Origin: Rhodeus uyekii
Taxonomy: Eukaryota; Chordata; Actinopteri; Cypriniformes; Acheilognathidae
DNA length: 64,000 bases
NCBI GenBank assembly: GCA_037043235.1
Contig: JAWRVZ010000217.1
Span: 30,001 to 94,000 of the forward strand
Direction: 5' to 3'
Shown: piece after piece, positions 30,501-44,159 of the stretch
How the letters are laid out: each line of letters starts with the position of its first letter
Position numbering within the stretch: position 1 is the stretch's first letter
Program-made: the position numbers and the translations under genes
Notes under the pieces: generated by a model
Told to the model about the DNA's origin: nothing
What the model saw: the letters and a program-made list of their open reading frames with translations, nothing else
Database searches by the model: none

Positions 30501-32308
30501 CTGCTGGGATATACTTCCAGAGCAGACTCGTGTCTCCAGTATCATCCAAGAATTTCACAGATGCAGTTTAAAAACAAGCCATCATTTGACCATTGCTCCG
30601 AAAATTACATAGTTGCTGCAAAGCAAAATACTGAGTGTTCAAACTTCAGACTCTCAAATACATGACAGAACTCTCAACAGTACTTGTACTTGATATTCAT
30701 AATCGTATTTTAGTCAGATTGTTGTTGCTGGACTTGAAATTGTCAAAATGATTTTACATCTGTGTTTGTCATGCTTAAAAACACCCCTAAATGAAGTAGA
30801 AACAGTAGAACCGTCATCTGCTTCCTGCTTTAGTTCAACACAGTGTTCGGTTTTTTTCTTCTCCTAAAAGCTTTAAATAAATATGAAGAATTTTTAATAC
30901 CATCATCTTCACTTTCTTCTGTTCACTGAATTTCCAATCATGTCACTCAAATGAGACTATTTCAGTAGTTTTACCTGGAGCAGTATTTCAGTAATATCAT
31001 GTCAAGGCCTTCAGCACACGCAAGCTGTCAAATCAGGACCATGTCAAACGACAGAACTGATGAAGAAAAGTCACAGCCTCAAAACGACAGGAAAGTAATG
31101 CAGTTTGGTCAAATAAAAGGCATTTTCAAGAAAATATAGATTCAGTTGAAAAAAAACAAAACATGCACTGACTTCTTTACTCCATTAGTCTGTATAAAAA
31201 GCAGCAAATTCAACATTGGCTGAAGCGTTCGAGGAAAATAATGGTTTGAATATTTATATGATCACAGGTGGTGACAACAGGGGCCTTAAATTCCCAGATT
31301 AAATTTTCAGTTTCCCTTCAAAACATCAAAATGTGTCTGCTTTGGTTCTGGCTCCCCGAAGGACAGTAATACGCCATGAAGAATCATCATTTTTCTTTCA
31401 TCGCTGATAGTAAAAAGCTATTAGTAAAAGTTTGAAAGCCCCTGATGTAAGTGTGCGGTGTGGAGAGAATACATGCTGAAGAAAAGCCTCTGGGTACGCC
31501 ATTATTGACAAAGATAAAAGGCATGATTGAAAAGATTATAAACAACTACTGTAAAGGTTTGTCTGAAGTACCATTACTTCAGTGCCAAGTCGATACTTAT
31601 GATAAATGTAAAAAATGTAATGATACCAGGCTTTCTGCAGTTATACGCATGCTGGCTGATAGGCAGAAGCTTCAAACGCTGCCGCATGTGTATTTGTGTT
31701 ACTGTCAAAGGTTTCATTTGCAGCGTTGAGCATTATTGCAACTGAACAGCCAATCAGAGGTGTTTAAATTAGTTGGATCCGCTCATTGAGGCAGAGTTTG
31801 TTCATTGTGAGAAACATTGTTCTGTTATAGCCTCCAAAGTACAAACACAATCTTAACTGTTGTGCGATACAGACAAATGTTTGATTATCACAGGAGTTTG
31901 CACTCAGTCAGAGAGCTGGACTGAAGTGATATGAGCTTCATTGGTTATAAAGCGCTCGCTTATTGCATAAAACCCACTCATAATTTAAAAGCTCTATTGT
32001 AAAGTTTCGGGAGAGAACACCCTATTCAAATTGAATCAGACTCGATGAGGGATGGACTGAGAGAGGAAGAGGAAAAAGCGTGATTCTGAGAAGGACATTG
32101 GGCGCCGAGCACGAATGTAAGTTTTGATTTTGTTCTTCCCTGAACAAAGAATCTTGCAACAAATAAATTGGGAAAAGAGTGCAGAATCTCCTGATCAAAA
32201 CACATGTGAAGAATCAGAAACAAGTGATAGCATATGTAAGCAGATGCACATGTAAAATAATATGATCATCAACATTAAACGGAATACAAATCAAAACAGC
32301 CCTCTTAC

Positions 32309-32768
32309 CCTTAGTCCTGTTTGGCATGTCATCTGTGCACTTCCTGTGAGGTCAAAGTTACACTTCCTGTCGGTGAGGTCTATTGTCACTGCCTGTGTGT
32401 CATGTCAGGTGTTGTTTCACTTCCTGGTCCCTTCTGTGTGTCCTCTTGTTCCCTCCCTGCACCTGTCTCATCATCACTTGGTCCGTTAGTTCTCCCAGGT
32501 GTTGGTCATTCCCTTGTGTATTTAACCCTCTTGTGTTTCCCTTGTCTTTGTCGATTGACGACGTTGGCTTTGTGATTCTTGTTTACGCTTAGTGTATGGA
32601 TGTCTTTCTGAGTTCCCTGAGTTTATGTTTAGTTCAGTTTATGCACAGGTGTGCCTTTTTATTTAATATTTAAAGTGTTTTGTTTTCGTTTACAAAACGA
32701 AAGTTTGAATCCTGCCTTGATTCTGTCTCCTCGTTCCTCATTGCACACGGCCCCAGTTTCGTGACAGG
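32309..32768 (+). repeat. LTR-like direct repeat, copy 1
   Basis: Begins near CCTTAGTCCTGTTTGGCATG and ends near CAGTTTCGTGACAG. It includes TTGTGTATTTAACCCTCTTG, like a TATA box of an LTR. A diverged copy lies 2.2 kb downstream in the same orientation. No retroviral genes lie between. Confidence 0.55.
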
Positions 32769-34550
32769 CCTGATGTTTGTGAATGAAATGTGGATCTGAC
32801 TGTGAAGTTTTGAGGTGTTGATGAACTCCATCCACTCCATCTGGGTTTTAATCATCGCTCTAAATCTGATCTGGATGTAGTTTTTGACAAAAATGCAATT
32901 TTTTCACCTTTTTGCTCAAAATGTTGCTATATTAAAACAAAACTTACCCACATTGAAATGTTGATAATAAAGGAATGCATGACGCTAGAACAAACAGGTT
33001 GTTTTGGTTTAGAAGCAGAGGATCTGTTCTTTCTTTTGATATATTGCATATTAAGATATTCATACAACTAAATATTCTGGGGGCCATAAAAGTTTAGTGA
33101 AAATGGTTTAAAATGCAAGCAGTTGCTGGCAACTTCTTCACAAAAAAATGCTGGCGGCGAAAGAGTTGAGTCTGCCACTTATTCTGTTACCTCTAATGTG
33201 TTTCTTTTCATTTTTATCACTAAATTATGCAGTGCTTACTTTACTGAGCAATATTTGAAGGCTGCATGCTAATGTTTTAAAGTTTTAATGTTTACTTATT
33301 ATTAATAGCATTAAAAATAACTAATTTTTTTACTTTTTTTAAAGGGTTTTTGTTATGGTACCAAGAATCATGAAATTTGACAGGTATTGGTACCGTGACA
33401 ACACTACTACTTTAAGCAACTTACCATAACTAGTAAGTTGTTTTATTATTTATTCTTTTATTTTCGCAGTTAGATTCATTTTTTTAATAAATATCTGATA
33501 TTAGCTGCTTGTACTGTAATATAACCGTTTATTCCTCGACAAAAAATGAATTTATAAATGAAATAAAAGAGATGCAATGGAGAGCAAAGGCAACTTGAAC
33601 TGAACAGTCAGAACATGGATGAGAGGACTTATGTTTCTGCCTGTCGTGATCTGACCTTTGATGCCCGCTCTGAGGTTAATGCCCAATCTGGGCATCAATC
33701 TCCAACCAAAGACCAATGGGGCGACAGCATTTCACTTTCTGCTTGATAAATCAGGCCATGCTCCATTCAGGATGGACAACTGAACTCTAACAAACAATCA
33801 TCAACAAATGCACATCACCACATTCAGTTCTTTTGAAACCAGAGGATGCAACTCAACAGCTGTAAACTTGAATGAGGATGGACACAATTTGGGCCTTATT
33901 CATGAAGCATCAACCAATTTATGTGTGAATCGCACATACAACCATTTCTTCATAATTTGTCCCTTTGAATTCAATGCATGCACTGTATTTATGAACAAAT
34001 TACACAGAAATTCGTTCCGCTTGTGAATAAGGCCAAATGTGTGGCTGATGCAATGGCCTTGATTCTATATGCATGGCGAGCTCTGAGCTAAGCAGAGTTA
34101 ACAATTCCCTTGGTAAACCGGTGATCCGTTTATTATTTTCATTATCTCCATTTGAACAAAAAGCAAACAACAAAAAGAAACCAAACTGGCATTGTGTCCT
34201 ACATTCCCACAATCCAAAAGTGCCACAATGGACTCTAAATTGAATTAAGCCCCGACACCATTCAAGTCACTCTCGCCAAGGTTAAAGAACAGAGTGCAAT
34301 ATAAATAAATTGCCACCCTAAAATTGTCTGCCAAAAATAAGTGAGCAATTGAAAGAGACAATTAGCAATTGTTCACTTGTAACATGGTTTACGCTGGTAT
34401 ATTTGAATCTCTGAACTCTGTCCTGAAAGTGCAGCAAATGCATTTCTCTTCTGTAGATGAATGACTTTATCCAGTAATTTAGCAATCAATTGTTTACATT
34501 GTTTTTCCGATTTTAAACCTATAATTGCAACAGATGGTAATAGCTACTCT

Positions 34551-34699
34551 GAACAGGTAAAAATGGAATGAGTACATTAGGCTTAGCACCATAATGTCTA
34601 GATATGGGTTCAAAAAGCACACATTTGGGAAAAAAACGATAGAGCCCAGTTGTCACGCAGGTAGTAAGCCTAATGTACTCACCCCCGTTTCACCTGTTC
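34551..34699. repeat. inverted repeat with 35-nt arms
   Basis: Arms 34551-34585 and 34665-34699 share GAGTACATTAGGCTTA and GAACAGGT in reverse complement, with mismatches in the middle. The loop is 79 nt. Confidence 0.88.
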
Positions 34700-34925
34700 A
34701 AAACATCAATTGCCATTTGTCTCAATTATAGCCTTGTATTTCAGTTCTATTTCTGTTGGGCAGGTTAAATATATATTTGTATGCTACCTATTTATGCTGT
34801 TTTAATAAATTACGTTTTATTTAATCTTTGTTTAAATTGGCTATTATAGGTTATTAAATGGCAGGTTCCCTCATGTAGTGTGACAACATTTACACAACAA
34901 TGTATTCAATGAACCACGTTGTTAT

Positions 34926-35395
34926 CCTTAGTCCTGTTTGTCATGTCATCTGTGCACTTCCTGTGAGGTCAATGTTACACTTCCTGTCTGTGAGGTCTAT
35001 TATCACTTCCTGTGTGTCATGTCATTTGTCACTTCAGGTGTCAGGTGTTGTTTCACTTCTGGGTACCTTCTGTGTTTCCTCTCGTTCCCTTCCTGTACCT
35101 GTCTTGTTCATCACTTTCATCGTTAGTCTCCACAGGTGTTCGTCATTCCCCTGTGTATTTAACCCTCTTGTGTTTCCCTTGTCTTTGTCGGTTGTTGATG
35201 TCTCTTAACTTTATGTCGTCCGTGTTGGTCTGTGTGGATGCACTCTCCGTTATTCCTAGCTCCAAGGGTTTTAGTTTCAGGTTTTTCCACATCTGTTTTC
35301 ATTTAAAGTGTTTTGGTTTCTTTATGAATACAAGTTTCAGTTTAGAAGCTATTGCTCCTCGTCGTCCCTCTCATGCCTCGCCCGTAATACATGTT
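34926..35395 (+). repeat. LTR-like direct repeat, copy 2
   Basis: Shares with copy 1 the words CCTTAGTCCTGTTTG, ATGTCATCTGTGCACTTCC, GTATTTAACCCTCTTGTG and TTTCCCTTGTCTTTGTCG. Confidence 0.55.
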
Positions 35396-37854
35396 CTTTT
35401 CTGAAGATTAATAGTGGAGATATTAACAGTATTTATATAGAGATAAATCAACACATTAAGGTATGTGTCTACACAGATTAACCTTCTTTCTCTCACTACT
35501 CTAAGAAAACTTTTTTCTTCGAGTAACGTCTACAAACTCTTTGATTTATTGAAAACAACACGCCAAAGCCAAGGCTGCGGGAAAACAACACCAGTGTCTC
35601 TATTCAAACTGGCAGAGTTCCAGACCTTTCAAAGTGGTCCAATGCAATCTGAAAAAGAAGGAACAGTAAAAAAAAAACATCTCTATGGCCCACAAGGCTT
35701 TCATGCTACCCTCCATCCATCATATGATGGGAAAACGTCCAGACGATTTCATCACGGCCATCTGAACATTTAAATGGTCTTGAGAAAGTTGGGTTGCAAC
35801 AGAGCTTTCAAACTCAAGCCTTGGGTGATTTGCCTGCAGAAGTTTGGAAAATGAATGAATGAGCAATCAGAGTAGGAGAGGTGAAATCCCCGAAAGTGCC
35901 AGGATAAGCACACAACTTGATAATGCTAAACTGAGAAAACGTTGTGTTTGTTTTCATGTATTGCCCGTCTGTATCATTCCACCACAGCAAAAGTCAATCT
36001 CAGAGACCTTGACTTGAGGTTAGGAAGAATTTTCTGGGGTTTTGTTTTTTGGACTCAATAGATCTGGTATTTCAAGATGAATTGCAATGTTATTGAGTCA
36101 CATCACTTGAAATCAATTGCAAGGTCCCGCAATAACAATATAGACATGGCTGAAGTGGGAGAGCCATTTATAAAAAAGAAAAAAAAAGTGAGACTGGGGA
36201 ATTTAAGTTCTGATCGAATGACTCTTACGCTAAATACAGGTGTGAACAGGGTCTAAAACAGTAGTTAAAAAAGCATTAGACCGGATTGCTTTCGTAGTGG
36301 AAACGTTCACGTGGTCGAATGCATTCGAACAGCCACAAAAGACCACCTACTATCCTCATTACAGGAAGAGCACTTGCCAGGCGGGATTTGTTGATGTGTC
36401 GACCAGAGACTGAAGTTTGGTATATTTGTATGTTTTTTTTGTTGTCTATTGTCGCATTTGGATGTAAATTGAACAAGCTTATTTAGAAAAATCCCATACA
36501 CTTACCCACCCATAGACCTCGAAGAAATCAAGACAGAAGTGGAAAGTGGACGAAAGAGACAAATTCAAACACCAGGTGTAAAGCGGGAATGGTGTCTACA
36601 TGCGATTCGATCAGCCAAACGTATCTCGATATCAGGTGTAAATGGCTAAAGAAAGACAGTGTAACTAGTGAAGTGTGATTTCAAGCTAATGACTCTTACG
36701 AAATGGTACATTTTTGTGGATCAAAAACATACAGCACAAGCGATGAAGTCGGATTCTCAAGAGAATGGCTAGAGTATCAAAAACTACAGTGTAGTCTGAT
36801 ACTTGATCAAATTACATTTACATTTATTCATGTAAATGTAGGCTGGTTCAAATTACCTTATGAACCAGTAACGTTTCAGTGTATCAGAAACAAAGTTTGA
36901 CCAGCAAAGTTCGATTCTCGTGTGAATGACTCTAATGAGTTATTTTTAGTGGACCAAACACATATCAAGATTAAGATCAAAAGACTCCTTTAAGCTGGTT
37001 CTTTTTAGTGAATTCAATACAAGTTATTAATTTCATCTCATTTTGTGGCTTTGCTTTATAAAAACTATTGCAATAATTTGCATTTCTCAAAAAAATTAAA
37101 AAAATTCATTAATGGAGCTAAAATCGTAAAGACGAATCAGAATATCTTCATAAATATCTTCAAAAATGTATACACTGATTATCTCCCTATACACACTCGC
37201 ACGCTCAGGCTTTCTTCCCTCAATGTAGCTCTTGGTGGGGTGCATCTAAAAAATCTTTGAATTAAACTGAAGTGTGGCTATAAAATCCACAAGAGCAATA
37301 AAACAGACACTGTTCACCTTTATACACACATAACTAACAAAGCCCATCATGCAGTTCCCTATAAAAGTGCAAGAGCTTTGTGAGGAAGAAGGGATGGATA
37401 GAGGGGGTGTTTGTAGGGGGAACGGCCACAATAACGTGCAGAAAAGGGCAAGGGAGGAGGCCAGGAGCAATCGCACACAAGGCCAGGAGAGACAGGACAG
37501 TCAAAGGATCAGACGCCCATGCACTCTCTCTCTCTCTCTCACCACAGGACCTGTACAAGAAGCTGAGCCGAGTGATGGCAGAATACTAATGCCAGCCTGT
37601 GGACCACAGTCAGGGCTCGACAAGAAGGACTGCCCGATGGCCCGGGGCCAGTAAAAACGTCGCTCAGGACTGTTGATGGAACTGTCACTTGCTTGATCGG
37701 CCTAGTGCTGTGTCGTCACTGAAGTTTATCATTTGCACGTGTTTCTAAGCCTTGACAATTTAAATATGACAGTGGCTATTTGTACTAATTTCATATAGCA
37801 ATATATGCTATTTATACTAAGATTAAAGAGCAAATGAAAAGCTACAGAAAAGCT

Positions 37855-37986
37855 TTCCTGTAGCTCAACAAGTAGAGCATTGGTGCTTGCAACATCACGT
37901 GAAAGCTTGAACTGATTAGAATGTCAATGTGCTTCTTGAATGCAATGCAAGTTACGTTAGATATAAGCGTCTGCCAAATACAGAAA
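37855..37986 (+). mobile_element. tRNA-derived SINE
   Basis: CCTGTAGCTCAACAAGTAGA head and AAGCGTCTGCCAAATACAG tail. The B box is degenerate. Inserted in the repeat at 37796-39545. Confidence 0.82.
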
Positions 37987-38230
37987 TAGCAGCATTTTCA
38001 TAGCTGTATGCTCTGTACACTAAGTGAAAATAGCGATAGATTGTATTTACAGTATGTAAGAATAGCAGCATTTTTTTTTGCAATAAGTGTAAATAGTAGT
38101 TGCATGCTATTTATACTTATAGTGGAAGATACTATTTGCACCTCAGTGTTGTTGTACATTAAACGGTATAATAATAATAACATAAATGAGCATGTTTACT
38201 TGCACATTAGAATGATGATAACTCTGGGAT

Positions 38231-38396
38231 TACATGCATTTATTTGGCAGATGCTTTTATCCAAAGCAACTTGAATTGTCAATGTGTTTCTTGAATGCAT
38301 TCTAATCAGTTCTTGCTTTCCCTGGGAATCGAACCCATGACCTTGGTGTTGCAAGCGCCACTCTCTACTGTTAGAGTTACAAGAAAGCTTACATGC
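38231..38396 (-). mobile_element. tRNA-derived SINE
   Basis: Reverse copy with GGTTCGATTCCCAGGGAAAG and TTGGATAAAAGCATCTGCC. Confidence 0.85.
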
Positions 38397-38982
38397 AAAC
38401 CAGTCACCCGACAACATAACTAAGCCCTGTTTACAAGGCTGTATTAATAAATCAGGTTATTTCCTGGAAATGAAAATGTAATAATTTTGCGGCATCTGAC
38501 TCTGAGTATTTCATTTGTTATGTCGTTTGTGATGTTAAACAAAGCATTGAAAACAGAAGAAGAGTATTGCAGCATGTCAGTGGGAAACGTACGGCTCATA
38601 TTATACTCTCGAGCGGATACAGTTGCTGCTGCACGAGATGAGAGCACTTTTATAATTCATTGAGTCAAGAAAGAGTCTGAGTTTGTGATATATTTCCTCG
38701 TCCCTTACCGCAAACGATCGCTCTGTCTGGATGCGCTTAAATCCACAGTAAGGATGCGTTCCTGTCACATATATCACCCATGCGCACTTCAATAAGCAGA
38801 CAGAAAGCAGGTTAATGCGTTTACATGCTGGGTGAATCTAGCTGTGATGATCTTACGAGCTTACGCGGTTCATGACCTTACTGATGATGAAGGAAAACAG
38901 GTAAACGGGTTTACATGATCATGTGCACTGTCGGCTAATTAAGCATAATTGGGTTAGGAAAGTGCATGTGCATGTAAACACG

Positions 38983-39124
38983 CTGAATCAGTAGAGCATT
39001 AGTGCTTGCAACGCCAAGGTCCGGGTTCGATCCCTGGGAAAGCAGGAACTGATTCAATGTGTTTCTTGAATGCAATGAAAGTTGCTTTGGATAAAAGCGT
39101 CTGCCAAATGCATAAATGTAAATG
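38983..39124 (+). mobile_element. tRNA-derived SINE
   Basis: Well-kept copy: TCAGTAGAGCATTAGTGCTT, GGGTTCGATCCCTGGGAAAG and GCTTTGGATAAAAGCGTCTG. Confidence 0.88.
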
Positions 39125-39931
39125 TGTGAAACTCTGCCGCGACCCCATCGGTTGGTCAAATATTGCATAATTATTTTTAAAAGTCTACAAGTTGTGGAGC
39201 ACAAAACTTGGAAAAACATGGTATCTTTAGAAATCTTAAAAGATAATCTGTACCCTACCTACTCTAACTGATAAACCCTTCATTATAAACACACTTTATT
39301 TTCAAATATTGTCTTCATTTTTATTGGCTTTTTTTATCTGAAATGTGATGTGGGAGCAGAGAGAGTGAGGCAGATTCAAACTCGGGTTGATTTGCATCTA
39401 AACTTCCTGCCATATGTCTTACCTCACCAAAGTTGGCAGTCCAGCATTAGCCGTGCTTTTGTCTGGCCCAATCAGACGTCAGTGGGCGGAGTTAGTGTAA
39501 ATAGCTTCTGCCAACAATGTGGGCAATTTGCACTTCACGAGTTCACACTTACAAATGATTCAGGAGCAGTAAATGGTCTGCGTATTTCGGTATTTCGCCT
39601 GATCCCAGAGGAACAGTTAAGTGTGAGGAGTCGGGGTGATGGAGGGATGCCGGAACTTGTCAAGAGATGTAGGCGAGTCGAACATGTCTATATATACACG
39701 CTTCCTCTCATGCTGATAGGATGAGGTGTAATTGCTGATGACAAGTTGATTGCATTGATCCCCCCAAACTTTGTTAATAAAACATCTTTTAGTGTAAGTA
39801 GATGCTCCGGTTAAATATTCAAGCACAAGAAGATGCAAAGAGTACTCAATTCGGTACTCGTTCACATGCCCAGAAAGCCATTTTATTATTTTATGAAACA
39901 AATGTGCGCAAAATTACTCATGTAACACCTA

Positions 39932-40147
<216 letters not shown>

Positions 40148-41205
40148 TCAAAAGCGTGTCAGAGTCTCAGCTAATTGGTTTCAGCTGTGGTCAGCCACCA
40201 CTTAATGTTTTCTACTATTGATTTGATAATTAAGAGAGAGAGAGAAAAAAGCTGCGACCCCGCCATCTCGAGGGATTGAGTTTCACTTACCGCTCATAAT
40301 GTTTTTCGGGATTTGCACGGCTCATATTGGAATATAAGCCACAAGCCTCCACCAGTCATCCATGACCGTCTTAATTTGTCAACGATTAGCAATCCAATCA
40401 AATCCTCAGATGACTAACTTCATGCCGGCTAAACGAGTTAATTCGAAGCAGGCTTAGCCAAACACACTTGGGCCTGATTCGTCATCTTAATATAGAAATG
40501 TCAGTTATAATTTGCTAAGTAGACACGCTCTGGTGTTTCTCTCCCAAAGCCAGTGACAGTCATATCTTAAAATTGACAACTGCGGGTTTACGCCTTCTCA
40601 AATCCAGCCTCTTGTATTTTCGCCGCATTTATCATGGTTGATGTCAAAGTGACAGGGCTTTGATGAAAAGACAAGGAGGCATTATCTCCAACGGCAGCAG
40701 GTTTCACTATCAGCTCCTGACATCTTGATTGCTTTTGAAAATGAATAACTCATTATCTCAGGCAAGCACAGGGGAACCATGAGGCTCCTTCAGGCCCAAA
40801 AGCGCTCTTTTTCCTCTGAAAGTCATCCTCTTGTCAAGGGGGCTCCTAATTAGAGAAGTATCCTGTGACAAGCCCTCTCCAGTCTGGCATCCGTAATAGA
40901 CTTTAGCTTGAAATGATGAAGCGTTTGCGTGAATCAACTATCAATATAAGGGACGAATAGCCTTAGCATTAAACCTACCGGTGAGAGATGAGGGCAGTGT
41001 GTTTGTGTTTATTGAAGAGGACCTACAGTCTTATTGGCACATCTGGTGAATATGATCAAAGATGGTTTTAAAAATAAATCTGCACTGTTTATCCTTTGGA
41101 TCTTTCATGAGGATAATTCACAAAAATCAAACCTTTCATTAAAGCAAAAGAACTGAAAGTGGGGGTGAATCGCATTATGAAATAAATGATATGTTGGCCA
41201 TATCC

Positions 41206-41354
41206 TGTAGCTCAATCAGTAGAGCATTGGTGCTTGCAACGCCAAGGTCATGGGTTCGATCCCAGGGAAAGCATGAACTGATTCAATGTGTTTCTTGAAT
41301 GCAATGCAAGTCGCTTTGGATAAAAGCGTCCGCCAAATGCATGCATGTAAATGT
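41206..41354 (+). mobile_element. tRNA-derived SINE, best-preserved copy
   Basis: CCTGTAGCTCAATCAGTAGA (A box), GGTCATGGGTTCGATCCC (B box) and the tail CGCTTTGGATAAAAGCGTCC. A good family reference. Confidence 0.92.
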
Positions 41355-41399
41355 ATCGTTGCCACCTTTTTATGAAATACTTTTTGCAATTTATTTTTG

Positions 41400-42240
41400 C
41401 CAGGATAACTGTTTTCTTCCACAATACCTGATGAGTTTGGAGAACACCTGACCAGAGATCCGAGACGGAATCCATACAGATCCTTCAGATTCCCAGATAC
41501 AGTCGGCTTTGGATTTTTTATCTGTTGGTATTAGATAGAATCCACGATGTCATGCAGTACAAAAGCAGCTCCAAAGCATTAAAGAACCAGTGGGCATGGG
41601 GAACTTTATATCTGGTGGGTTTGCTGCCAAAAAGCTCTTTTTCCGTTTCACGTTTTTGGACGAGCAAGGGGGATTTTTCTTGAAACCCTCCCAAACAACA
41701 TGTGCTGATGTAGGGGTTGTTTAATTATAATTTTTTTAGGCTTTCTGACCCCAAGACTCAACTAATGTTTGCAATTCTCGACACGCATTAAGACACACAT
41801 TCTCTTCCAAACAGATTCGCAATATTTTTAGTTGGTTGGAATTTCTTAATTATTGCCCTGATGATGGAATTAGGAGTTTTAAATGCTTTAGCTATTTTCT
41901 TACAGCCACCTTATTTTTTGTGAAGATCTACAATCTTTTGCTTTACATCAGAACTATATTCTTTGGTTTTACTCATTGTTATGGAGGATTAAAGGAATTG
42001 GCTAGACAATTTCATGTTCTTAATCACCCTGGTGTGCTAAAAAATGGGAATATTTTTCAGATATATTTTACTCATAAAAAAGGAGTGCCAATAATTGTGA
42101 TCAACGTGTTTTGGAGAAAAACATTTATTTCATAATTTGATTTCCCCCCACTTCTCAATAAAAGGTAAGATTTTTGCACATTTTTTGGACGAAAGATCAA
42201 AAGAATAAGCAATGCAGATTAACTTTTACATTCATCTCTG
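41400..42240 (-). pseudogene. Tc1-like transposase remnant
   Basis: The minus strand reads an ATG at 41974-41976 followed by a helix-turn-helix-type start (MSKTKEYSSDVKQKIVDLHK). It hits a TAA stop at 41911-41913, then continues KKIAKAFKTPNSIIRAIIKK as in Tc1/mariner N-terminal domains. Further down a piece like the catalytic-domain word MDSI is seen near 41535. The frame is broken by many stops and indels, so it is inactive. The segment upstream of the ATG, to about 42240, resembles an element end. Confidence 0.75.
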
Positions 42241-42249
42241 ATCATATTT

Positions 42250-42700
42250 ACAAGATATTCAAAGTACAAAGTCCCTCCATCGGGATTTTTTTCTCTCTAT
42301 CAGTGTTATTGTTTCTGAACTCCTGAAATGCCTCCATTGAATCTTGAGTTTCTTTCAGGAACCAATATTCCTACTTATAATAATTCATATGCAGAATAAA
42401 GGGGCGGGGCCTGCTTGAATTAGTAGTGCATTAAAGCTTGCCGTTATAGTAAAACAATGCTGGAAGCTCTCAACCAATCACAACACATCGATCCAGCCGA
42501 CCAATCAGAGCATACTGTGCTTTCAGAAGGAGGGGCTTCATAGAGACAGGAACTAAACAGAGCGTTTCTGACACACTGGGAAGAGACGAGCCTCAACAAT
42601 GAGAATATGGGCGAAAATATGCATGTTTATATACAGTAAAGGTGGATGTTATATAAATACAGCATGTTTTTATAACAGGGCATAACAGGTCCACTTTAAT
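42250..42700 (+). repeat. dispersed non-autonomous element, copy 2
   Basis: Matches 21640-22080 in order and orientation (CCTCCATTGAATCTTGAGTT, CCAGCCGACCAATCAGAGCA, GAGACAGGAACTAAACA). It ends in GGTCCACTTTAA. Confidence 0.75.
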
Positions 42701-43402
42701 AATACCCTGTTATGAAGGTTATGAAGCCATTTTTGTAAAAACTTTCCTCTTGTGACTAATATGCAAATTACACAAACTGTATTAAAGAAAGGTCTGTGTT
42801 TAAAACCCAGAATTCACTTTGGACAGCAAGTGGTACATCAAGTACAAAAAGTGTTCATTATACAAAATTGAATCTCAACGGCTTCATGCTCTCGACAGTT
42901 AATAATTCCCTGCATTACAAACATTGTGGTTGGCACAAATCAAATGTATCCCTGCTGAAAGCGATCTCCTATTTAATGTAGTCACATTCCCTATTCTATA
43001 CTTTCACAAAAGAAAATATGGTTAAAAAACAAAAGGAAAAACTGCATTATATTATAATGAAGCTGTTGTTGTTTTTCTAACCTACCGTAGTTCAAATAAT
43101 TATCAATAATTATAATTAAAATTGAATAATTATTTAAATATCTAAAAAAAAAAAACTTTTTTAATAGAAAAAAAGCAAAGAGCACATCTTTGTTCAGAAT
43201 AATATTTTAATATATTTTGCTGTTATACACTATGATGTCACCATATTATAAAATAATTGTGCTAATTATTAACGTTTGGTTATGTGTATTAATTGAATGT
43301 AACTGTTTAACCCACCCCTGGAATGACACACATTTTTTCAACAACTGTATTTTTAATCAAATAAATGTAGCAACAGTGACTTATTTTCAAAATCGTGTAG
43401 AA

Positions 43403-43426
43403 TGTGTGTGTGTGTGTGTGTGTGTG
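43403..43426. repeat. (GT)n microsatellite
   Basis: About 12 units. Confidence 0.95.
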
Positions 43427-43590
43427 GATCTAAGCAATTTTCTGCATGATTTCATTTTGCATCTTTTCAATTAGTTTGTGCAGCCTGTGTCTGCAGGAGC
43501 AAACAGGCAAGTGACATGAATGTAGTGATTTAGTCGAGAGCTAAAGGTTAGGGACCTGCTGAGAGAATCAAACACACACTTCACATGTAC

Positions 43591-43649
<59 letters not shown>
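43591..43649. repeat. compound (GT)n(GA)n microsatellite
   Basis: GT at 43591-43614 passes directly into GA up to 43649. Confidence 0.95.
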
Positions 43650-43654
<5 letters not shown>

Positions 43655-44159
43655 ACATGCAGAAACACACTTCTCATCCATACTGAGTGGGTTCAGGAGT
43701 GGACAGCATTACGGGGGGATGGTGGTTTCTGTACGCCTGCGCAGTCGGTGGTCTTGTTCATGTTCCCTGAGCACACGGACCCCCGATGAAGGCGGCAGCT
43801 GTCCAGAAATCTGCAGGCACTCCTTCACATAAATCTGACACAGCTTGCAAGTTACTTGAGTACGATTCTGTCCCTGGCTGAGTTATTTGTGGCAACATAC
43901 TCTCTCTCCTACACTTTTTGTTCAATATTTAATTTATCTACATTAAATGTAGTCTATTGTACTATTATATTAATTGCATATAATTCCAACTTCAAAACTA
44001 ACGTTTTAGTTAACAATGAATGTGCAAAATGTAAGACTAAATGTTTAAGTGAATTTGACCATCTTGTGGGATTTGTTTTTTCAACTGAACATGTCCAAGA
44101 TTGATCAACATAAAACATCAAATGTAACCTCCATGTTTTTGTTTTAATAATAGATTTTT

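Larger units (their letters stand above)
37796..39545 (+). repeat. dispersed repeat copy 1, broken by three SINEs
   Basis: Blocks 37796-37850, 37987-38175 and 39235-39545 match 50590-51175 in order (words AAATAGCAGCATTTTC, TTGCAATAAGTGTAAAT, ATTAAACGGTAT and GGAGTTAGTGTAAATAGC). The gaps hold SINEs and other sequence. Confidence 0.75.

Noticed and set aside
39350..39724. 124-codon plus-strand frame
   Set aside because: It lies in the dispersed repeat shared with 50590-51175 and its reading frame is not kept in the other copy.
41206..41354. Functional tRNA gene (A and B boxes present)
   Set aside because: The head continues into a SINE body and tail shared with seven other copies. No proper cloverleaf could be drawn.
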